A DNA stretch of 64,000 nt from Gaeumannomyces sp. JS-464 (lineage: Eukaryota; Ascomycota; Sordariomycetes; Magnaporthales; Magnaporthaceae), in assembly GCA_002197995.1 (NCBI GenBank), contig NGZR01000005.1:310001-374000 (forward strand), given 5' to 3'. Under the pieces are notes generated by a model. The model saw only the letters and a program-made list of their open reading frames with translations, had not been told where the DNA came from and searched no databases. Position 1 is the first letter of the stretch, and every line of letters begins with the position of its first letter. The position numbers were made by a program, and so were the translations under genes. This document shows positions 26,400 through 38,778 of this stretch, piece by piece.

Positions 26400-27372
26400 G
26401 GTCAACTTGGCTGGGGCTTGCCGTGTGTCGCTCTGAGCGTCATTCAAAATCTCTACCTTTTGCTGGAGTTTGGACGCAGATGATGCGTAAGTGGGGCGTG
26501 GTCAATGCTAAGCGGAGCTCCTCCCACCACCACATAGAAACATCCTCAAAGGATGCGAAAGAGGTGAGCCCGAAAGACTCAACTGGAAGATTGAACAGAC
26601 ACGTTCCGACTGCGGATCTGTATGGAAGAAACGCGCACGATAGTTCCTTGAGGCCGTGAGCTTTTCGCCGTGCAAGGTCTCGAGCTGGACCTATCCCCTG
26701 TTTTACCCAGTCTCTTGGGTGTCTCCAAGTCCAACCTCGTCCGCACATTCACCTTATCTTCTCCAACCAGGGGTTACTCTGTCATCGACTGTGGACCACA
26801 CGTTCAACCCCGTTCCCAAACCATTGGTGGAATCTGCCGGTACGAAACGAAGCCCAAGATATCCATACGCTGACTCTGTCGAGCGATAAACCAGTGTCAC
26901 AAGCCTTCAAACATTCACAAGCATGCCAGCCCTGGCTAGAGTCTCTCGGCTACCGACTCTTTATAACAGATTTCCACTGTCGGGCTGCGACCTGGCTACC
27001 GACGAGGCTGGATGGCGGTTCCTGATTTGCGCGGCATGGAATGCGGGGGCGGCAAAGGCCCGCAGGTGTCCATGATCGTCGAGAGAGTCGGGACATCACG
27101 AGAATGGCAGGGGTCAGACCTCCACCAACGACCCATCCACCTGCCTAATTGCGCATAGCCGACACCTCACGATCTTGGATACGAAATTGCCCCGTCAACA
27201 TCCACTTCCAACCTCCCCTTGTTCTTGCCGGGGAAGGGGGGGAAGCAACATCGTGAGAAATGTTGCTATAAGAGGGCGCGCCCTGTGAGCGCAGGACAGT
27301 CGAAGCCATGTTCGTCAGGGCTCTCAGCAGGAGTCTGTCGGGAGAGCCAGTCCGCCCCGCCAAACAGACAGG
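26400..27372. other. Intergenic between ATP25 and the subtilase
   Basis: This is a divergent promoter region for both neighbours. No coding signal is seen. Confidence 0.55.
27267..27274 (+). promoter_or_regulatory. TATA-like box of the subtilase gene
   Basis: TATAAGAG lies about 100 bases before the subtilase start codon in otherwise GC-rich DNA, a usual place for a fungal TATA element. Confidence 0.4.
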
Positions 27373-30084
27373 ATGAAGATCGCAGGCTTCGTCCCCGCGC
27401 TGCTCGCGCTGAGCGGCATCGCCAGCGCCCGGTCCTTCCACCGCGACGTCAACGGCGGAGCCGGCAACGAGACGGCCCAGCCGGACATTGCGCCCAAGAA
27501 GTTCATCGTCGAGCTCGGCCAGGGCTCCGACAAGGACGGCGTCATCCGCGACATCGAGTCGAGGCCCGGCTGCCGCGTCACCAAGGTCTTCGACTCGGCC
27601 GTGTTTAAAGGCATCTCGGTCGAGACCGACAGCCTCAACACCGACTCCCTGCAGTCCATGGCCGCCGTCGTGCGCGCCTGGCACGCCACCCGCATCGAGC
27701 TGCCGCCCGTGGTCGAGGGCAGGAGCTACAGCGACGACGCGGCGGCGCCCGAGTACTTCATCCACGACATGACTGGCGTTGATCGGCTGCACAAGCAGGG
27801 CATCCTCGGCAAGGGTGCCAAGATTGGCGTCGTTGATACAGGCATCGACTACAAGCACCCCAACCTGGGCGGCTGCTTTGGCGAGGGCTGCAAGGTTGCC
27901 CGTGGCTACGATTTCGTCGGCGACAATACCAACTGGCCGTTCCCTGGCAATCCCAAGATTCCGGACAAGGACCCCATGGACCAGCAGGGCCACGGCACCC
28001 ACGTTGCCGGCATCGTTGCGGGCAAGAGCGACCGCTTGCAAGGCGTCGCTCCCGATGCCACTCTCCATGCATATAAGATCTTTGCCCGGGGCGGCACCGA
28101 CGAGGAGACCATCATCGAGGCATTTCTCAAGGCCTACGAGGATGGCGTCGATATCATCTCCGCCAGCGTTGGCAGTTCTGGTGGCTGGGCTGAGACAGCG
28201 TGGGGCGAGATCTCGCGCCGTATCGTCGACGAGGGCGTTGTTGTCGTCATCGCTGCCGGCAACGACGGCCAGCGTGGGCCCTGGCAGATGAGCTCCGGGG
28301 CGTCCGCCCCCGACGTCCTCTCCGTCGCGTCTGTCGATGCCAAGATGGCTAGCGGGCGCCGCTGGGCGGCCACATTCAACCTTGATGGCCACTCGAATCG
28401 CACCATCCTGGGCTACCGCGCGGGCTTTTCGGTGTTCCCTCCGACCGTCGTCGGCCTCCCGATCGTGCCCATCACGCTAAACTCGAGCGTCGAGAACGAC
28501 GCCTGCAAGCCCCTGCCCGAGAACCTGAACCTGACTGGCGTGATCCCCCTTATCCGGCTCGGCGGCTGCGAGGACATGGTCAAAGAGGGCCACGCGAACA
28601 AGCGCGGCGCCAAGTACATCCTCATGTACATGGAGGATGGCAAGATCGCGAGCTTCTCCGGTGGTGGCTGGGCCCAAAGCGACAAGGCCATGATCACCAA
28701 CACGGCCGGCAAGGCCATCATCGACACCATCCTGGCGGGCGGCAACGTCACGGCTGACTTCTCGCTTGATCCTAATCAGAACTATGTCGGCATGTACAAC
28801 TCGGCCGGCGGCAAGCCCTCGCAGTTCACGTCGTGGGGCCCGACCTATGACCTGTCGCTCAAGCCCGACATCGCCGCCCCGGGAGGCCGCATCCTGTCCA
28901 CGTACCCTGGCAACCGCTTCCGCGAGGCCAGCGGGACCAGCATGGCGACGCCCTATATCTCGGGCGTGGCCGCGCTCTACATCAGCAAGTTCGGCGGCCG
29001 CAGCGTCCACGGGCGCGGCTTCGCGCGGGAGCTGCAGGCGCGCATCATGAACACGGGCCGGACGGTTGAGTTCACCGACTCTAACAACAAGGATTTCGGC
29101 TTCTGGGCGCCGCCCATCCAGGTCGGCACGGGCCTGGTTGACGCCGTGGCCGTGCTCAACTACACAACCAGCATGTCCACGCCCAAGTTCGCGCTCAACG
29201 ACACGCGCCACTTCTCGCGCTACCACGGCGTCGACATCACCAACAACGGCCCCGTCGACGTCGAGTACCGCTTCGCCGTGCAAGACGCCGCCGGGTTCGA
29301 GACGCAGTGGACCAAGGCCACCGACGCGCCCTTTGCGCCGCGCATCAAGGACGTGGACGAGCTGGTGCCCATCAAAATCCGCCCCGAGGTCAGCCTGCCG
29401 CAGGGCCGCTTCGTCGTGGCTCCCGGTCAGACGAGGCGGGCGCAGTTCAACTTCAAGGCGCCCGAGGGCCTTGACGAGCCCCGCCTGCCCGTGTACAGCG
29501 GCAAGGTGCTCATCAGCGGCAGCAACGGCGACGAGCTGTCGGTGCCCTACTTTGGCGTCGCCGCCGACCTCAAGCGCAGCATCCCTGACATGTATTATAC
29601 GCAGAGCGGCATCGTGTCCGGGCTCAAAAACACGCCGCTAGCGAACCACAGCAGCTGGACCTTCAACGCGTCGCTCGCGAGCCAGGACTTCCCCAAGCTG
29701 CGCGCCATCCTGCGCTACGGCACGCGTGAGCTGCGCTGGGACCTGTTCGAGGCCGACTTCAAGGAGCGCGAGTGGGTTTACCCGCCCGTGCCGGGCAGGG
29801 CCAAATTCGTGGGCGCGGCGACCAGCTTCGACTACCAGTCGAGCCCCAACCCGAACGTGGTCGACGGCGACAAGCAGGACGTCAACAACACCTGGGCATT
29901 CCCCGTCCACAACCTCCCACGCGACGTGCCTTTCCAAGGCCTGTGGCTCGGCAAGCTGGCCGACGGCTCGCGCATCAAGCCCGGCCGGTACGCGATGCGC
30001 GTTGCGGCGCTCCTGCCATTTGGGAACCCGCGCGCTTCGGACAACTGGCACGTGTGGAAGACGCCCATAATCGAGGTGTTGTAA
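27373..30084 (+). CDS. Secreted subtilisin-like serine protease (S8) with PA-type insert
   Basis: This single uninterrupted exon encodes 903 residues. A signal peptide (about residues 1-19, MKIAGFVPALLALSGIASA) is followed by an I9-type propeptide (about 42-115). The catalytic domain has Asp155 in VVDTGIDYKHP, His207 in GHGTHVAGIVAG, the oxyanion Asn297 in AAGNDG and Ser523 in ASGTSMATPY, so the triad is complete. A protease-associated-like insert separates Asn297 from Ser523 (about 360-470). The C-terminal third (from about 610) is a beta-rich Fn3-like region with several N-glycosylation sequons. The layout resembles minor extracellular proteases of the Vpr/pyrolysin type. It is likely extracellular, in nutrition or interaction with a host or substrate. 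Confidence 0.93.
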   Translation: MKIAGFVPALLALSGIASARSFHRDVNGGAGNETAQPDIAPKKFIVELGQGSDKDGVIRDIESRPGCRVTKVFDSAVFKGISVETDSLNTDSLQSMAAVVRAWHATRIELPPVVEGRSYSDDAAAPEYFIHDMTGVDRLHKQGILGKGAKIGVVDTGIDYKHPNLGGCFGEGCKVARGYDFVGDNTNWPFPGNPKIPDKDPMDQQGHGTHVAGIVAGKSDRLQGVAPDATLHAYKIFARGGTDEETIIEAFLKAYEDGVDIISASVGSSGGWAETAWGEISRRIVDEGVVVVIAAGNDGQRGPWQMSSGASAPDVLSVASVDAKMASGRRWAATFNLDGHSNRTILGYRAGFSVFPPTVVGLPIVPITLNSSVENDACKPLPENLNLTGVIPLIRLGGCEDMVKEGHANKRGAKYILMYMEDGKIASFSGGGWAQSDKAMITNTAGKAIIDTILAGGNVTADFSLDPNQNYVGMYNSAGGKPSQFTSWGPTYDLSLKPDIAAPGGRILSTYPGNRFREASGTSMATPYISGVAALYISKFGGRSVHGRGFARELQARIMNTGRTVEFTDSNNKDFGFWAPPIQVGTGLVDAVAVLNYTTSMSTPKFALNDTRHFSRYHGVDITNNGPVDVEYRFAVQDAAGFETQWTKATDAPFAPRIKDVDELVPIKIRPEVSLPQGRFVVAPGQTRRAQFNFKAPEGLDEPRLPVYSGKVLISGSNGDELSVPYFGVAADLKRSIPDMYYTQSGIVSGLKNTPLANHSSWTFNASLASQDFPKLRAILRYGTRELRWDLFEADFKEREWVYPPVPGRAKFVGAATSFDYQSSPNPNVVDGDKQDVNNTWAFPVHNLPRDVPFQGLWLGKLADGSRIKPGRYAMRVAALLPFGNPRASDNWHVWKTPIIEVL

Positions 30085-30840
30085 GCTCCTCGAGTTGTTA
30101 CCTACCTGTAGTTACGTAGTTCGGGTTTGATGAATGATGAAATAATATTGTGACGGGTTTTTATGCCCCAGACGTCATTTTGCATCGCGGCCGGCTGTCG
30201 TGCCATCACCGCGCATCGACTCCCGGGGAATGATCAGAGCTTAACCTTCCGTTAAGATCAGATCGCGCTCATCAGTTTCCATCCCATGTATCTTGACCTG
30301 ACCTGCTAGCCGTCGTCATCGTCGCTAGCTGGAAAAGGGGCAAGCAGTGCGTGCGCCAGGACTCGTGCACAGCTGTGTGACGCGACGAACCCAGAGCGGA
30401 AGCAACCGCAAACCCGGCAGCATTAGCCGTGCACGGTACTAAAGCAAGCCCTCGAAGCTAGGCGAAGCTTGACGCCGACAAGAACAGAATGTGACACCTG
30501 CATCTTGCACCTTGTGCCACAGCCCGGCGCGGTGACATGGTACCTGCGTCTCACGGTCTCGGCTAGGGTTGCGCTTGGAACCCACACTAGTTCGCAAACA
30601 CTGGCCTAGAAACAGGAGCTTTGTCGACGAGAGACAAAACATCCAGAAGTGAGGTTCCTGGTGTTTTGCCTCGGAGGGGAAACCTGCTTGATGTGGCGAG
30701 TTCTTGCGATGTCGGATCATGGGGTGGCGTGTGTGCACATCGTTTCAAAAGGGAGCCGGGAAACCGGCATTCGGGAAGCTGAATCAGCTGACGGAGCAGG
30801 CGCGTCCTAAAAGGGTTCCGTTCCCGTGTCACCGACCCTT

Positions 30841-30873
<33 letters not shown>

Positions 30874-33800
30874 CGCATGTTGGACAGCGGGATGTGGGAC
30901 ATGAAAGATTGAAACAACCGTCCGTCTGGGACATGGACTTGGGGCGATGCGTGCGTATGGGGAAGCTGACGTCGAGGCACGTCGTGCGTCCTGCCTTGAA
31001 TTTGGATATGGCAATTTGAATCGCGAGGCAGACGGGAGAAGCGTTGTCCTGGCTAGCAAAAAGGCATAAATTCGTAGAACGCACGATGTCCTGCCTGACC
31101 GTGCTGTGTGCGGCGCCTCTCTCAAAGCCAACATGCCAACGTAGTAGGGAGGGTCGGATGGACATAAGCTTGCAGTGAATGTCTGTCGCCGGTGGTGGTG
31201 TGGGGTCACTGCTCGGGGCTGCAGATGGCCGCTTGCTCAGCCACGGTCGGGATGCATGCAGGACAGGTTTGCCTGTTTGCCCAGCCAATTTACTTCCGCA
31301 CCCTCCATCTTCGGGCAGCCAACCGTGGATTTTTCGTATTGCATGAAAGCGCTGTCTTGAGGTCGGCCCGACAGACATCAATGTGTGTACTGCAGCTCGT
31401 CTGCAATGGGGAAAGCTGTCGTCAGTCCACCTATGCACAAGGAAGGACTGCATGCACGGATGGGATGGATGGCAGCAACAAGCAGACGCCTGCGCTGGCG
31501 ATGACAAGGCGTGCATGAACCAATTGGGCATATTTTGGGGATCGGCATTGTCTGTCGGCCATGTCGGTGTGTCTTGACCGATTGACGTCATTGCAAGTTA
31601 CAGAAGATTGCAAGAGCCAAAGATCGCCCTGCCGAGCTGTTTCGTTTTTTTTTGGGGGGGGGGGGGCCTCTGTCACTGTGTGGTGTGTATTATTAGCAAT
31701 GGCGAGATCTTCCCAAGGTTAGATCGACGCCAAGGAGCGCGGGTAGCCAGGCTTGCACGCTTGCCAAAACCCGCCGAGCCGCCGTGAGAACTTTTTTTTC
31801 GTCTTTTCTTTCTTTCTTTTCCTTTCCTTTCCATCTGTCTCGCCCCCGGGCTGGGCCTGCCTTTCCCCCACGGGCGCCTCCAGTCTCGTTCCAGGCTATG
31901 ATTTCCCCTTCTGCTCGAGGCCCGAGCTGGCCATGACCATGGAGTCCCCATGCCCCTCGAATGACACGGTACCAAGACATCGTGGCGGGTGGATATGGCC
32001 CCAGCCTTGGGAAATCCAGACCTGCTTTTGGACCGGCAAATCCATCATTTCTTGCTCGGCTCCTTGCACGGGAAGCGGGAAGCACGAAAAAGGATATCAA
32101 AGGTGGGTGGGTCCAGGGGCCCGCAGGGTGGAGACAACGGGTTCGTGCGAGTGCAAGGTGAGCCGGCCAAAAACTTGGAAGTCTGACTTGCTCAATCCAA
32201 CCCATATTGAATTTTGCTGCGCACAGGTCGTTTCTCTCTCCATGATCTTCTCGATTCTGACTGCACCAGGGGGAGAGAGAGAAAGAAAGACAAGCAAAAG
32301 CGACTGATCCGATCTCGTATTTTCTGTCTCGGTGTAGGTTGCCTCATGGTGGCGTTGCTGGGTGCCAGAGATTGAATGTTGTACACAGTATATCAGTATA
32401 TATACACCCGCATGCATTTGTTTCATTGCTAAACCTGCCGTGCCTGTATCCGCCCGTCGCCGAGGATTGCCCTTTTTCTCGGCAGGCACAGAAGGAATAC
32501 GAAGCACCAGGGAACGCGCCTGGGCAAGACGCCGTGACGCCGCCCACTGCGCCCACGACGCCCAAGACAAGCACCAAGAGAGGGTTCGGGCAAGCTGAGG
32601 CCGTTTCTTGTGCTGCAAAAAAAGTGTGTTTCTCGCAATTTCTTTGGCTGGGCCAGGAAACCCGCCCCCGACGATCTGCCAGGGGTCGAGCAGGCGGACA
32701 GGCGGGCGACATGCAGGGTGGCGTTATTGCGCATCCACACGCCGCCTGTCTGATACCTGCGGGCGCCCGTTCAAGCATTTGGTTTTTTCCTGCACTGTCT
32801 TGCCGTCCCATCCCATTGGGCCACAGTTTGGCGGCGCCGGACAGGCTGTGGTTGACTGGATGGGGAATCAGTGGCCGCAGCCGCCGCCCGAGGGAGGACG
32901 TGCGGATCGGGATCGAAGCTGGCACACAGACGCACAGCTTGTGTGTCTTGTGCTCGTGTTTGTGTTTGTGTTTGCACGCGCCTGCAATTGATGATCTCAC
33001 TCATCCCCCCCCCCCCCCCCCCCCCCCCCTTTTTTTTTTTCGTGCCTATTTTGTTTTGCTTCTTGCCTGCATCTAACGAAACGGCTGTTTGTGAGAAGCT
33101 GAACAGGCAGGAAAATCCGAACACCAGTGTCTACTCGACAGGATCAGCATCAACTCTGAACAGGTCGGGTACGACATCAATTTCCCGTGGGCTCAAGCAC
33201 TCACCCAAGTTCCTGTAACTGGCAAGCTCAGCGCCGTGCTGCACCCACGAGGCGGGCAGGGCCCCTGCGCGGCGCACACCCGGCCAAGTTGACCTTCCAG
33301 GCTCGAGATTAAAAGGTCGCGCTAGCGCTATGCCGGAGGCCAAGAGGAGAAATCTTGGAGCGGGGTGGGCCCTCCTCTCGCTTGGCGGCTGTGGTGGCTA
33401 GAACGTGATCCATTGCCCAATCCGCAAGTGGGCCGCCTCCCTCGTCGACACGGCTAAACCGCTGGGGCTGAACCTTGCGCCAGCGCCGGGGTCCAAGGTC
33501 CGTCCCCCCTTTTTCTTCGATATGGGACCACTCCTGTTGCGGTGCAGCCCTGGTGGCTGGCTGGGATGTGCCGTTAGTGCAGGCCGCCCGCCGACTGGCA
33601 TGCACTATGTGCTCGACGGGCCGAAGATTGTCAGTGAGATGGTGGTGCGACCGGGTCTTTCCCCCTCCCTCTTCCTGCTTTGCTGCTTCGAGATGTAAAT
33701 TGGCAGTCTTCTGCGCCCGTGGCCAGCTTCCCCTTTCTTGTCACTCCCTCGGTATCGGTGTTGATGCTATGAAGCGTCCATCGAACTAGTCAATTCCCAT

Positions 33801-34106
33801 TTTTATCTTTTCTTTGACTCCCCAATCCCCCGAGCCTGGACTGTGTCCTAGCTCCCACGATCGTTTGACGGGCCGTCTTCTTCAAGTGACACGCCTCAAA
33901 TCACCCATTCCATAAAAAAAGCACAACAACCACCTATCTAGGTATCATACCTTTTCACTCGCTGACCTGGGCATTGGGACGGAACCCCATTGCCTTTTCT
34001 CTTCTTCAACACACGCATTTTCAGCACCCGGCACGCACACCACTGGAACAAGAGGCGGGATATAGGCGGAACAAGGACGACATAGAGCCGAGGGAGGCCA
34101 GGGAAG
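30085..34106. other. Four-kilobase intergenic region with homopolymers
   Basis: No gene is recognised. Long open frames, such as 30587-31591 on the minus strand, read through poly(A)/poly(T) tracts as Lys or Phe runs and match nothing. Notable runs are T23 at 30851-30873, T9-G13 at 31645-31666 and C25-T11 at 33005-33040. A small or non-coding transcript cannot be excluded. Confidence 0.5.
33005..33040 (+). repeat. C25-T11 homopolymer tract
   Basis: Twenty-five cytosines are followed directly by eleven thymines in intergenic DNA. The exact lengths are uncertain because such runs are hard to sequence. Confidence 0.8.
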
Positions 34107-36195
34107 ATGATGTCATCGTGGATCCCCCGCCGGTTCAGGCCACGAAACCTGGGGTACCTATCACTCGCCCTGCTGTCGGGCGAGAACGACAGCGACGATG
34201 AGTACGACGAGAAGGACTGCGGCCGAGAAGGCTCTTTCCACGACAACGACGACGACGACGACGACCGGGCATCGGTCACCGAGACCCTGGTCGGCGGCAG
34301 CAGTCCCATAGAATCGGGCCTGCTGGCCGACAACTTTGACGAGAAGGCCAGCTACCGCGTCCGCAAGCCCTCGAGGAGGGCGCGGGTGCTGGCGGTCCTC
34401 GCGAAGCTCAACTTTCTCCTCCCCAGCTTCCTCGTCGCCGACGACAAGCCCGCAGGGAAACTGCACCCCAGTGCATGGCTAGGTAAGGAGCAGCTGGACG
34501 AAGAGCCTTGTCCGAAGCTCGTTTGCATCATTGCTTTCTATGACCACCCGCTTATCGGTTCTCTCCCCGCACGCAGATGGCCTCCGTGGCTGGGCTGCCT
34601 TCCTGGTGGTGTGGCACCACGCCTCGCTGCTGTTCTTCTCGTGGACCATGCACGACGCCTACCGCTCGGGCGAGGACCCCAACGACCCGCGCCACAACTA
34701 CACGATCCAGATGCCCTGGATCCGCCTCCTGATCGCGGGGGCCCCGCAGGTCAAGATCTTCTTCGTTATCTCGGGCTACGCACTGTCGTACAAGCCGCTC
34801 AAGCTCGCCCACGCCGCCCGGTACGGCGAGTGGGCGTCGGCCATGAGCAGCTCCGTCTTCCGACGCTGGCCGCGCCTCTTCATGCCCGCCGTCATCATCC
34901 TGTTCATCGGCACCATGGTCGGCTACAACCGGTACTTTGGCGACGGCGATGACAAGTGGAACGAAGGCGCCGCCATCACCAAGCGCCCGCCCCCGATCAA
35001 GGACGAGCTCTCGGAGCAGCTCTGGGACCTTTGGGGCAACATCCTCAAGGCCACGAACCCCTTCTCCCACGACGAGCGCCGCTCCGCCACCCTTACGACT
35101 GGAATCTCTGGACTCTGGGATGGAGTTCGACTGCTCCATGGTCCTGTTCCTGTGCCTCGCCGCCTTCTGCCGCATCCGCACCGTGCCCCGCCTCTTGCTG
35201 ACCGCGTCCACGGCCGCCTTCTGCCTGTGGTGGACGCACTGGCCGCCCTTCCTCTTCATCTCGGGCATGCTGCTGTGCGACCTCCGCTTCACGCTCGAGG
35301 GCTCGGGCCGCCCGCCAGCGACGCTCCTCCCGAGCGGGGCCAACTCTCCTGCGCTGGTGTCGCCGCTACACCAGCAGAACACGCGCCTGATGCGGGCCAA
35401 GCGCGTCGCCCTCGTCGTCTATTACCACTCCAAGCGCCTCGTTCTCGCCATCCCCTCGTACCTCCCGGACTCGGTCCAGGCCCTGGGCGCCGCCGGGGCT
35501 GCCGCCGTCGCCGGAAACCCGCACGCGACCCGCCTGTCCCGCGCCTCTTCCATCGCCTACGAGCGCGTGTCGTCCTCGACTATCCCGGCGCGCCTGCACA
35601 ACCGGCTCCGCGGCCTGCGCGGCGTGCTGCTGTCGGGCGCGCTCTCCCTGCTCGCCGTCGTCGTGGCCGTCTTCATGCTCAGCTTCCCCGAGGTCGAGCG
35701 GGGCGGCAAGTCGGCGCCGTACTACGGCTGGCTGATCCGCGACTGGACGCCCAAGCACTATGAGCATGACAACGAGAACCACTGGTGGCTGTCGCTCGGG
35801 CGGTGCTGCTCGTCTTCGTGGTCGACCGCAACGCCTGGATGCAGCGCGCCTTCACGACGCGCTTCGCCAGTACCTGGGTCGCATCTCGTACGCGCTCTAC
35901 CTCGTGCACGGGCCCATGCTCTTCTCGGTCGGCTGGCGCCTCGGCCGCTGGGCCACGGGCCACACGGGCCGCGAGACGGAGCGCCAGTACGGCCTCGGGC
36001 GTCGCCCTGGCGCTGGGCATGCTGTGGCCCATGCTGATCTGGGCCGCCGACGTGGCGTGCAGGTTAATAGACGAGAAGTCGGTCGTCTTTGCCAAGTGGG
36101 CATATGACTCCATTGGCAAAGAAGGAGGACTGAATGAATATTTTCTTGTGTTGTTTTCCTTGCGTATTATTTCTTCTTCTCTCTGTTTTGCATAG
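34107..36195 (+). CDS. Membrane acyltransferase 3 family protein, frame broken as read
   Basis: Acyltransferase-3 proteins are multi-pass membrane enzymes that move acyl groups onto sugars, lipids or small molecules. The first exon (34107-34482) encodes a soluble acidic N-terminus starting MMSSWIPRRF. An intron (34483-34576, GTAAGG...CAG) leads into DGLRGWAAFLVVWHH, the family hallmark with its conserved histidine in the first membrane segment. Further helices include KIFFVISGYAL and MPAVIILFIGTM, and near the end QYLGRISYALYLVHGP, the usual late motif. Five breaks split the second exon: one-base losses near 35090, 35114, 35800 and 35865, and one extra base near 35993. A second in-frame ATG follows at 34110. 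The substrate cannot be told. Confidence 0.78.
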
Positions 36196-37182
36196 CTGTG
36201 GCAGTATAGCATGCTCATTCATTCTTTCGCTCCTTTGGATCTTCGGACCACACAATTAAGGGTTTTCTTGACTTTCTTCTTTTTGGGATCAAATGCTGGG
36301 CTGTGCTAATATCCACGCATCATCCAGCTACATGGTTATTTTGGATATGGGATTTTCTTTTGTCTACCTATCGGCACGACGAGTCATCATGCTCTGGTGT
36401 TCTTTTTTTTTTTTTTGGGCAGAGGCGGATATGGGACGGCGCCTTTATTTCTCTTCATCGCATCGTAGCGATGCAGCTCCGTTCGCTTGGTGTCGACAGT
36501 GCGCGTTTGCTCTGCCTTTACTTCTCGGCATGGATTTATGGATGACTGGATAGAACTAGATTTCCCTGCCATAGAATCCAACAGGATAATATCTGATGGT
36601 AGATGATTTGCCCTGGTGCCAGCTACGCAGTGAGGGGAACGTTGGCTGTCTTTTTTTGGGACCGCAAGGGACTGCTAGATCAAGGGATCGACAGTGAAAT
36701 GAGTCCCATGGATGGCCCTGGATGAACCAGAGTCCTACCAAGAGCATTGTCAGACCAAACACGAGATAGATTAGCGAGAGGAAAGGAAGATGCATGGAAG
36801 ACGAGGGATGTGCTCCCAGGGCGTGGGGGTCCTTCATTGCCGTGCGCGGCTTCTGGATCCAGCACCCTGGCGGCCCCTGCATGTTGGATCCTTTCGGGTC
36901 GTCGATTCCATTTCGCCGGGCGGGCGCTAGTTTAGCCTTGTCGGTCCATTTGAAACTCAATTCGCACGGGCCACATGCACGCATCGCGACGTCTGGCCCC
37001 CCCCAGCCAATGCCAAGCCCAATGCCAAGCCCAACCAAGCTCCCAAAGCTAAACTCGACGACTGTCGGCCACGTCTACCAAGAGAGAGCTCCAGCGCTGG
37101 CAACCAGCCCCGCCATCCCCGAACATATTGAGTGCAGGCCTGCGCCCGGCACGCAGAGCACAGTCTCTAGCAGACCGACACG
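36196..37182. other. Intergenic upstream of DHODH
   Basis: This holds the acyltransferase 3' flank and the dihydroorotate dehydrogenase promoter side. A T14 run lies near 36402. No gene is seen. Confidence 0.55.
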
Positions 37183-38778
37183 ATGGCGTCACACGCTCGC
37201 TTTGCCCGCCTTCTCCCCCGCTCCGCGTCGCTCGCTGCTGCCCGCGCCCGCCTTCCGCTCCAGCGCCCTCCAACCGCCGCCCTGAGGAGTCGTGGCGCTC
37301 AGCGGTATGCCTCGTCAGGCCCGACAGTGTCCGCCGGCAGCAGCAGCAGCAGTGCGTCCAGTGCCCCGCCGCCGGCCCGCGCGGGAGCAGGAACGGCACT
37401 CACCACCGTGGCCGTCCTGTCGGTGGCCGCTGGCATCTACCTCGTCGCGACCGACACGCGGGCCTCGGCCATCCACCGCCACCTGGTCCCCGCCCTCATC
37501 CGCGCTTTCGTCCCCGACGCCGAGGACGCCCCACCTGGGCACGGCCGCGCTCAAGACCATGTACGAGCTCGGCCTGCACCCGCGCGAGCGCTCCGGCGTC
37601 GACGCCGACGGCTCGCTCTCGGTCGCCGTCTTCGGCCGCGCCCTCGCCAACCCCATCGGCATCAGCGCCGGCCTCGACAAGGACGCCGAGATGCCCGACG
37701 CCCTCTTCGCCGTCGGCCCCGCCGTCGTCGAGGTCGGCGGCGTCACGCCCCGGCCCCAGCCGGGCAACCCCAGGCCCCGCGTCTTCCGCGTCCCCTCCAT
37801 CGAGGGCCTGGTCAACCGCTACGGCCTCAACAGCGCGGGCGCCGACGCCGTCGCCCGCACGCTGCGCGCCCGCCTCCGCCGCGCCGCCCGAGCCCTGGGC
37901 CTGGCCGAGGCTGACGTCCTGGCCGGCGAGCGGAGCTCGGGCGTGCCCGTCGGCTCGCTGCGGCCGGGCCGGCTGCTCTGCGTCCAGGTGGCAAAAGCAA
38001 AAGAGACGGACGAGAAGGACGTGGCGGCCGTGACGCGCGACTACACCGACTGCGTCCGCCGCCTGGCCCCTTACGCCGACGTGGTCGTCGTCAACGTCAG
38101 CAGCCCCAACACGCCCGGCCTGCGCGACCTGCAGGCCGCGGGCCCGCTGGCCAGCATCCTGTCGGCCGTCGTGGCCGAGGCCCGCGCCGCCGCCGCCGCG
38201 TGCGGCCGGACCGGCGACGCCGACCGGCCCCGCGTCATGGTCAAAGTGTCGCCCGACGAGGACTCGGCCGAGCAGGTCGACGGCGTGGTCGGCGCCGTCT
38301 GGTCCAGCGGCGTCGACGGCGTCATCGTCGGCAACACCACCAAGCGCCGCGACGTCGTCCCCGTCGGCGTGCCCCTGACGGCGCGCGAGGCCTCTGCGCT
38401 CCACGAGACGGGCGGCTACTCCGGGCCGGCCCTGTTCGACAGGACGGTGTCGCTTGTCGCAAAGTACCGCGACGCCCTCGACCGCTATCCGGCGACCCGT
38501 AAGAAGGAGGAGGTGGCGGCGCAGGCGGGCGCGGCGTCGCTCGTGCCGCCGCCCGGCGTGCTCGCCCGTGCCAAGGCAGGAGGCGGCGGCGGCGGCGGCG
38601 GGGACATGGAGCCCAAGGTCATCTTCGCGACGGGCGGCATCACCCCGGGTTGCAGGCGCTGCAGGTGCTCAACGCGGGGGCGAGCGTGGCCATGGTGTAC
38701 ACGGGCATGGTGTACGGCGGCGTGGGCACCGTGACGAGGATGAAGGAGGAGATGAAGAGGCTGCTCAAGGACAGCTGA
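37183..38778 (+). CDS. Dihydroorotate dehydrogenase (quinone), mitochondrial
   Basis: This class 2 enzyme oxidises dihydroorotate to orotate in pyrimidine synthesis and passes electrons to ubiquinone at the inner mitochondrial membrane. The start at 37183 opens a basic, Ser/Arg/Ala-rich presequence (MASHARFARLLPRSASLAA). A membrane helix follows (TTVAVLSVAAGIYLVA, about residues 73-88). Key motifs are NPIGISAGLDKDAE, VNRYGLNSAG, VVVNVSSPNTPGLR with the class 2 catalytic serine, and VGNTTKR. The end reads QVLNAGASVAMVYTGMVY. Two breaks cancel: an extra C near 37533 and a missing base near 38650. The family length is exceeded by low-complexity inserts, one Gly-rich near 38580-38605. The single exon ends at 38778; about 531 residues. 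Confidence 0.9.

Noticed and set aside
30587..31591. 334-codon minus-strand open frame
   Set aside because: It passes through a poly(T) tract as a lysine run, has biased composition, overlaps other frames and shows no motif.
32339..33076. Overlapping plus and minus frames of 218-245 codons
   Set aside because: They overlap on both strands, reach the C25-T11 run as prolines and phenylalanines, and have no recognisable motif.
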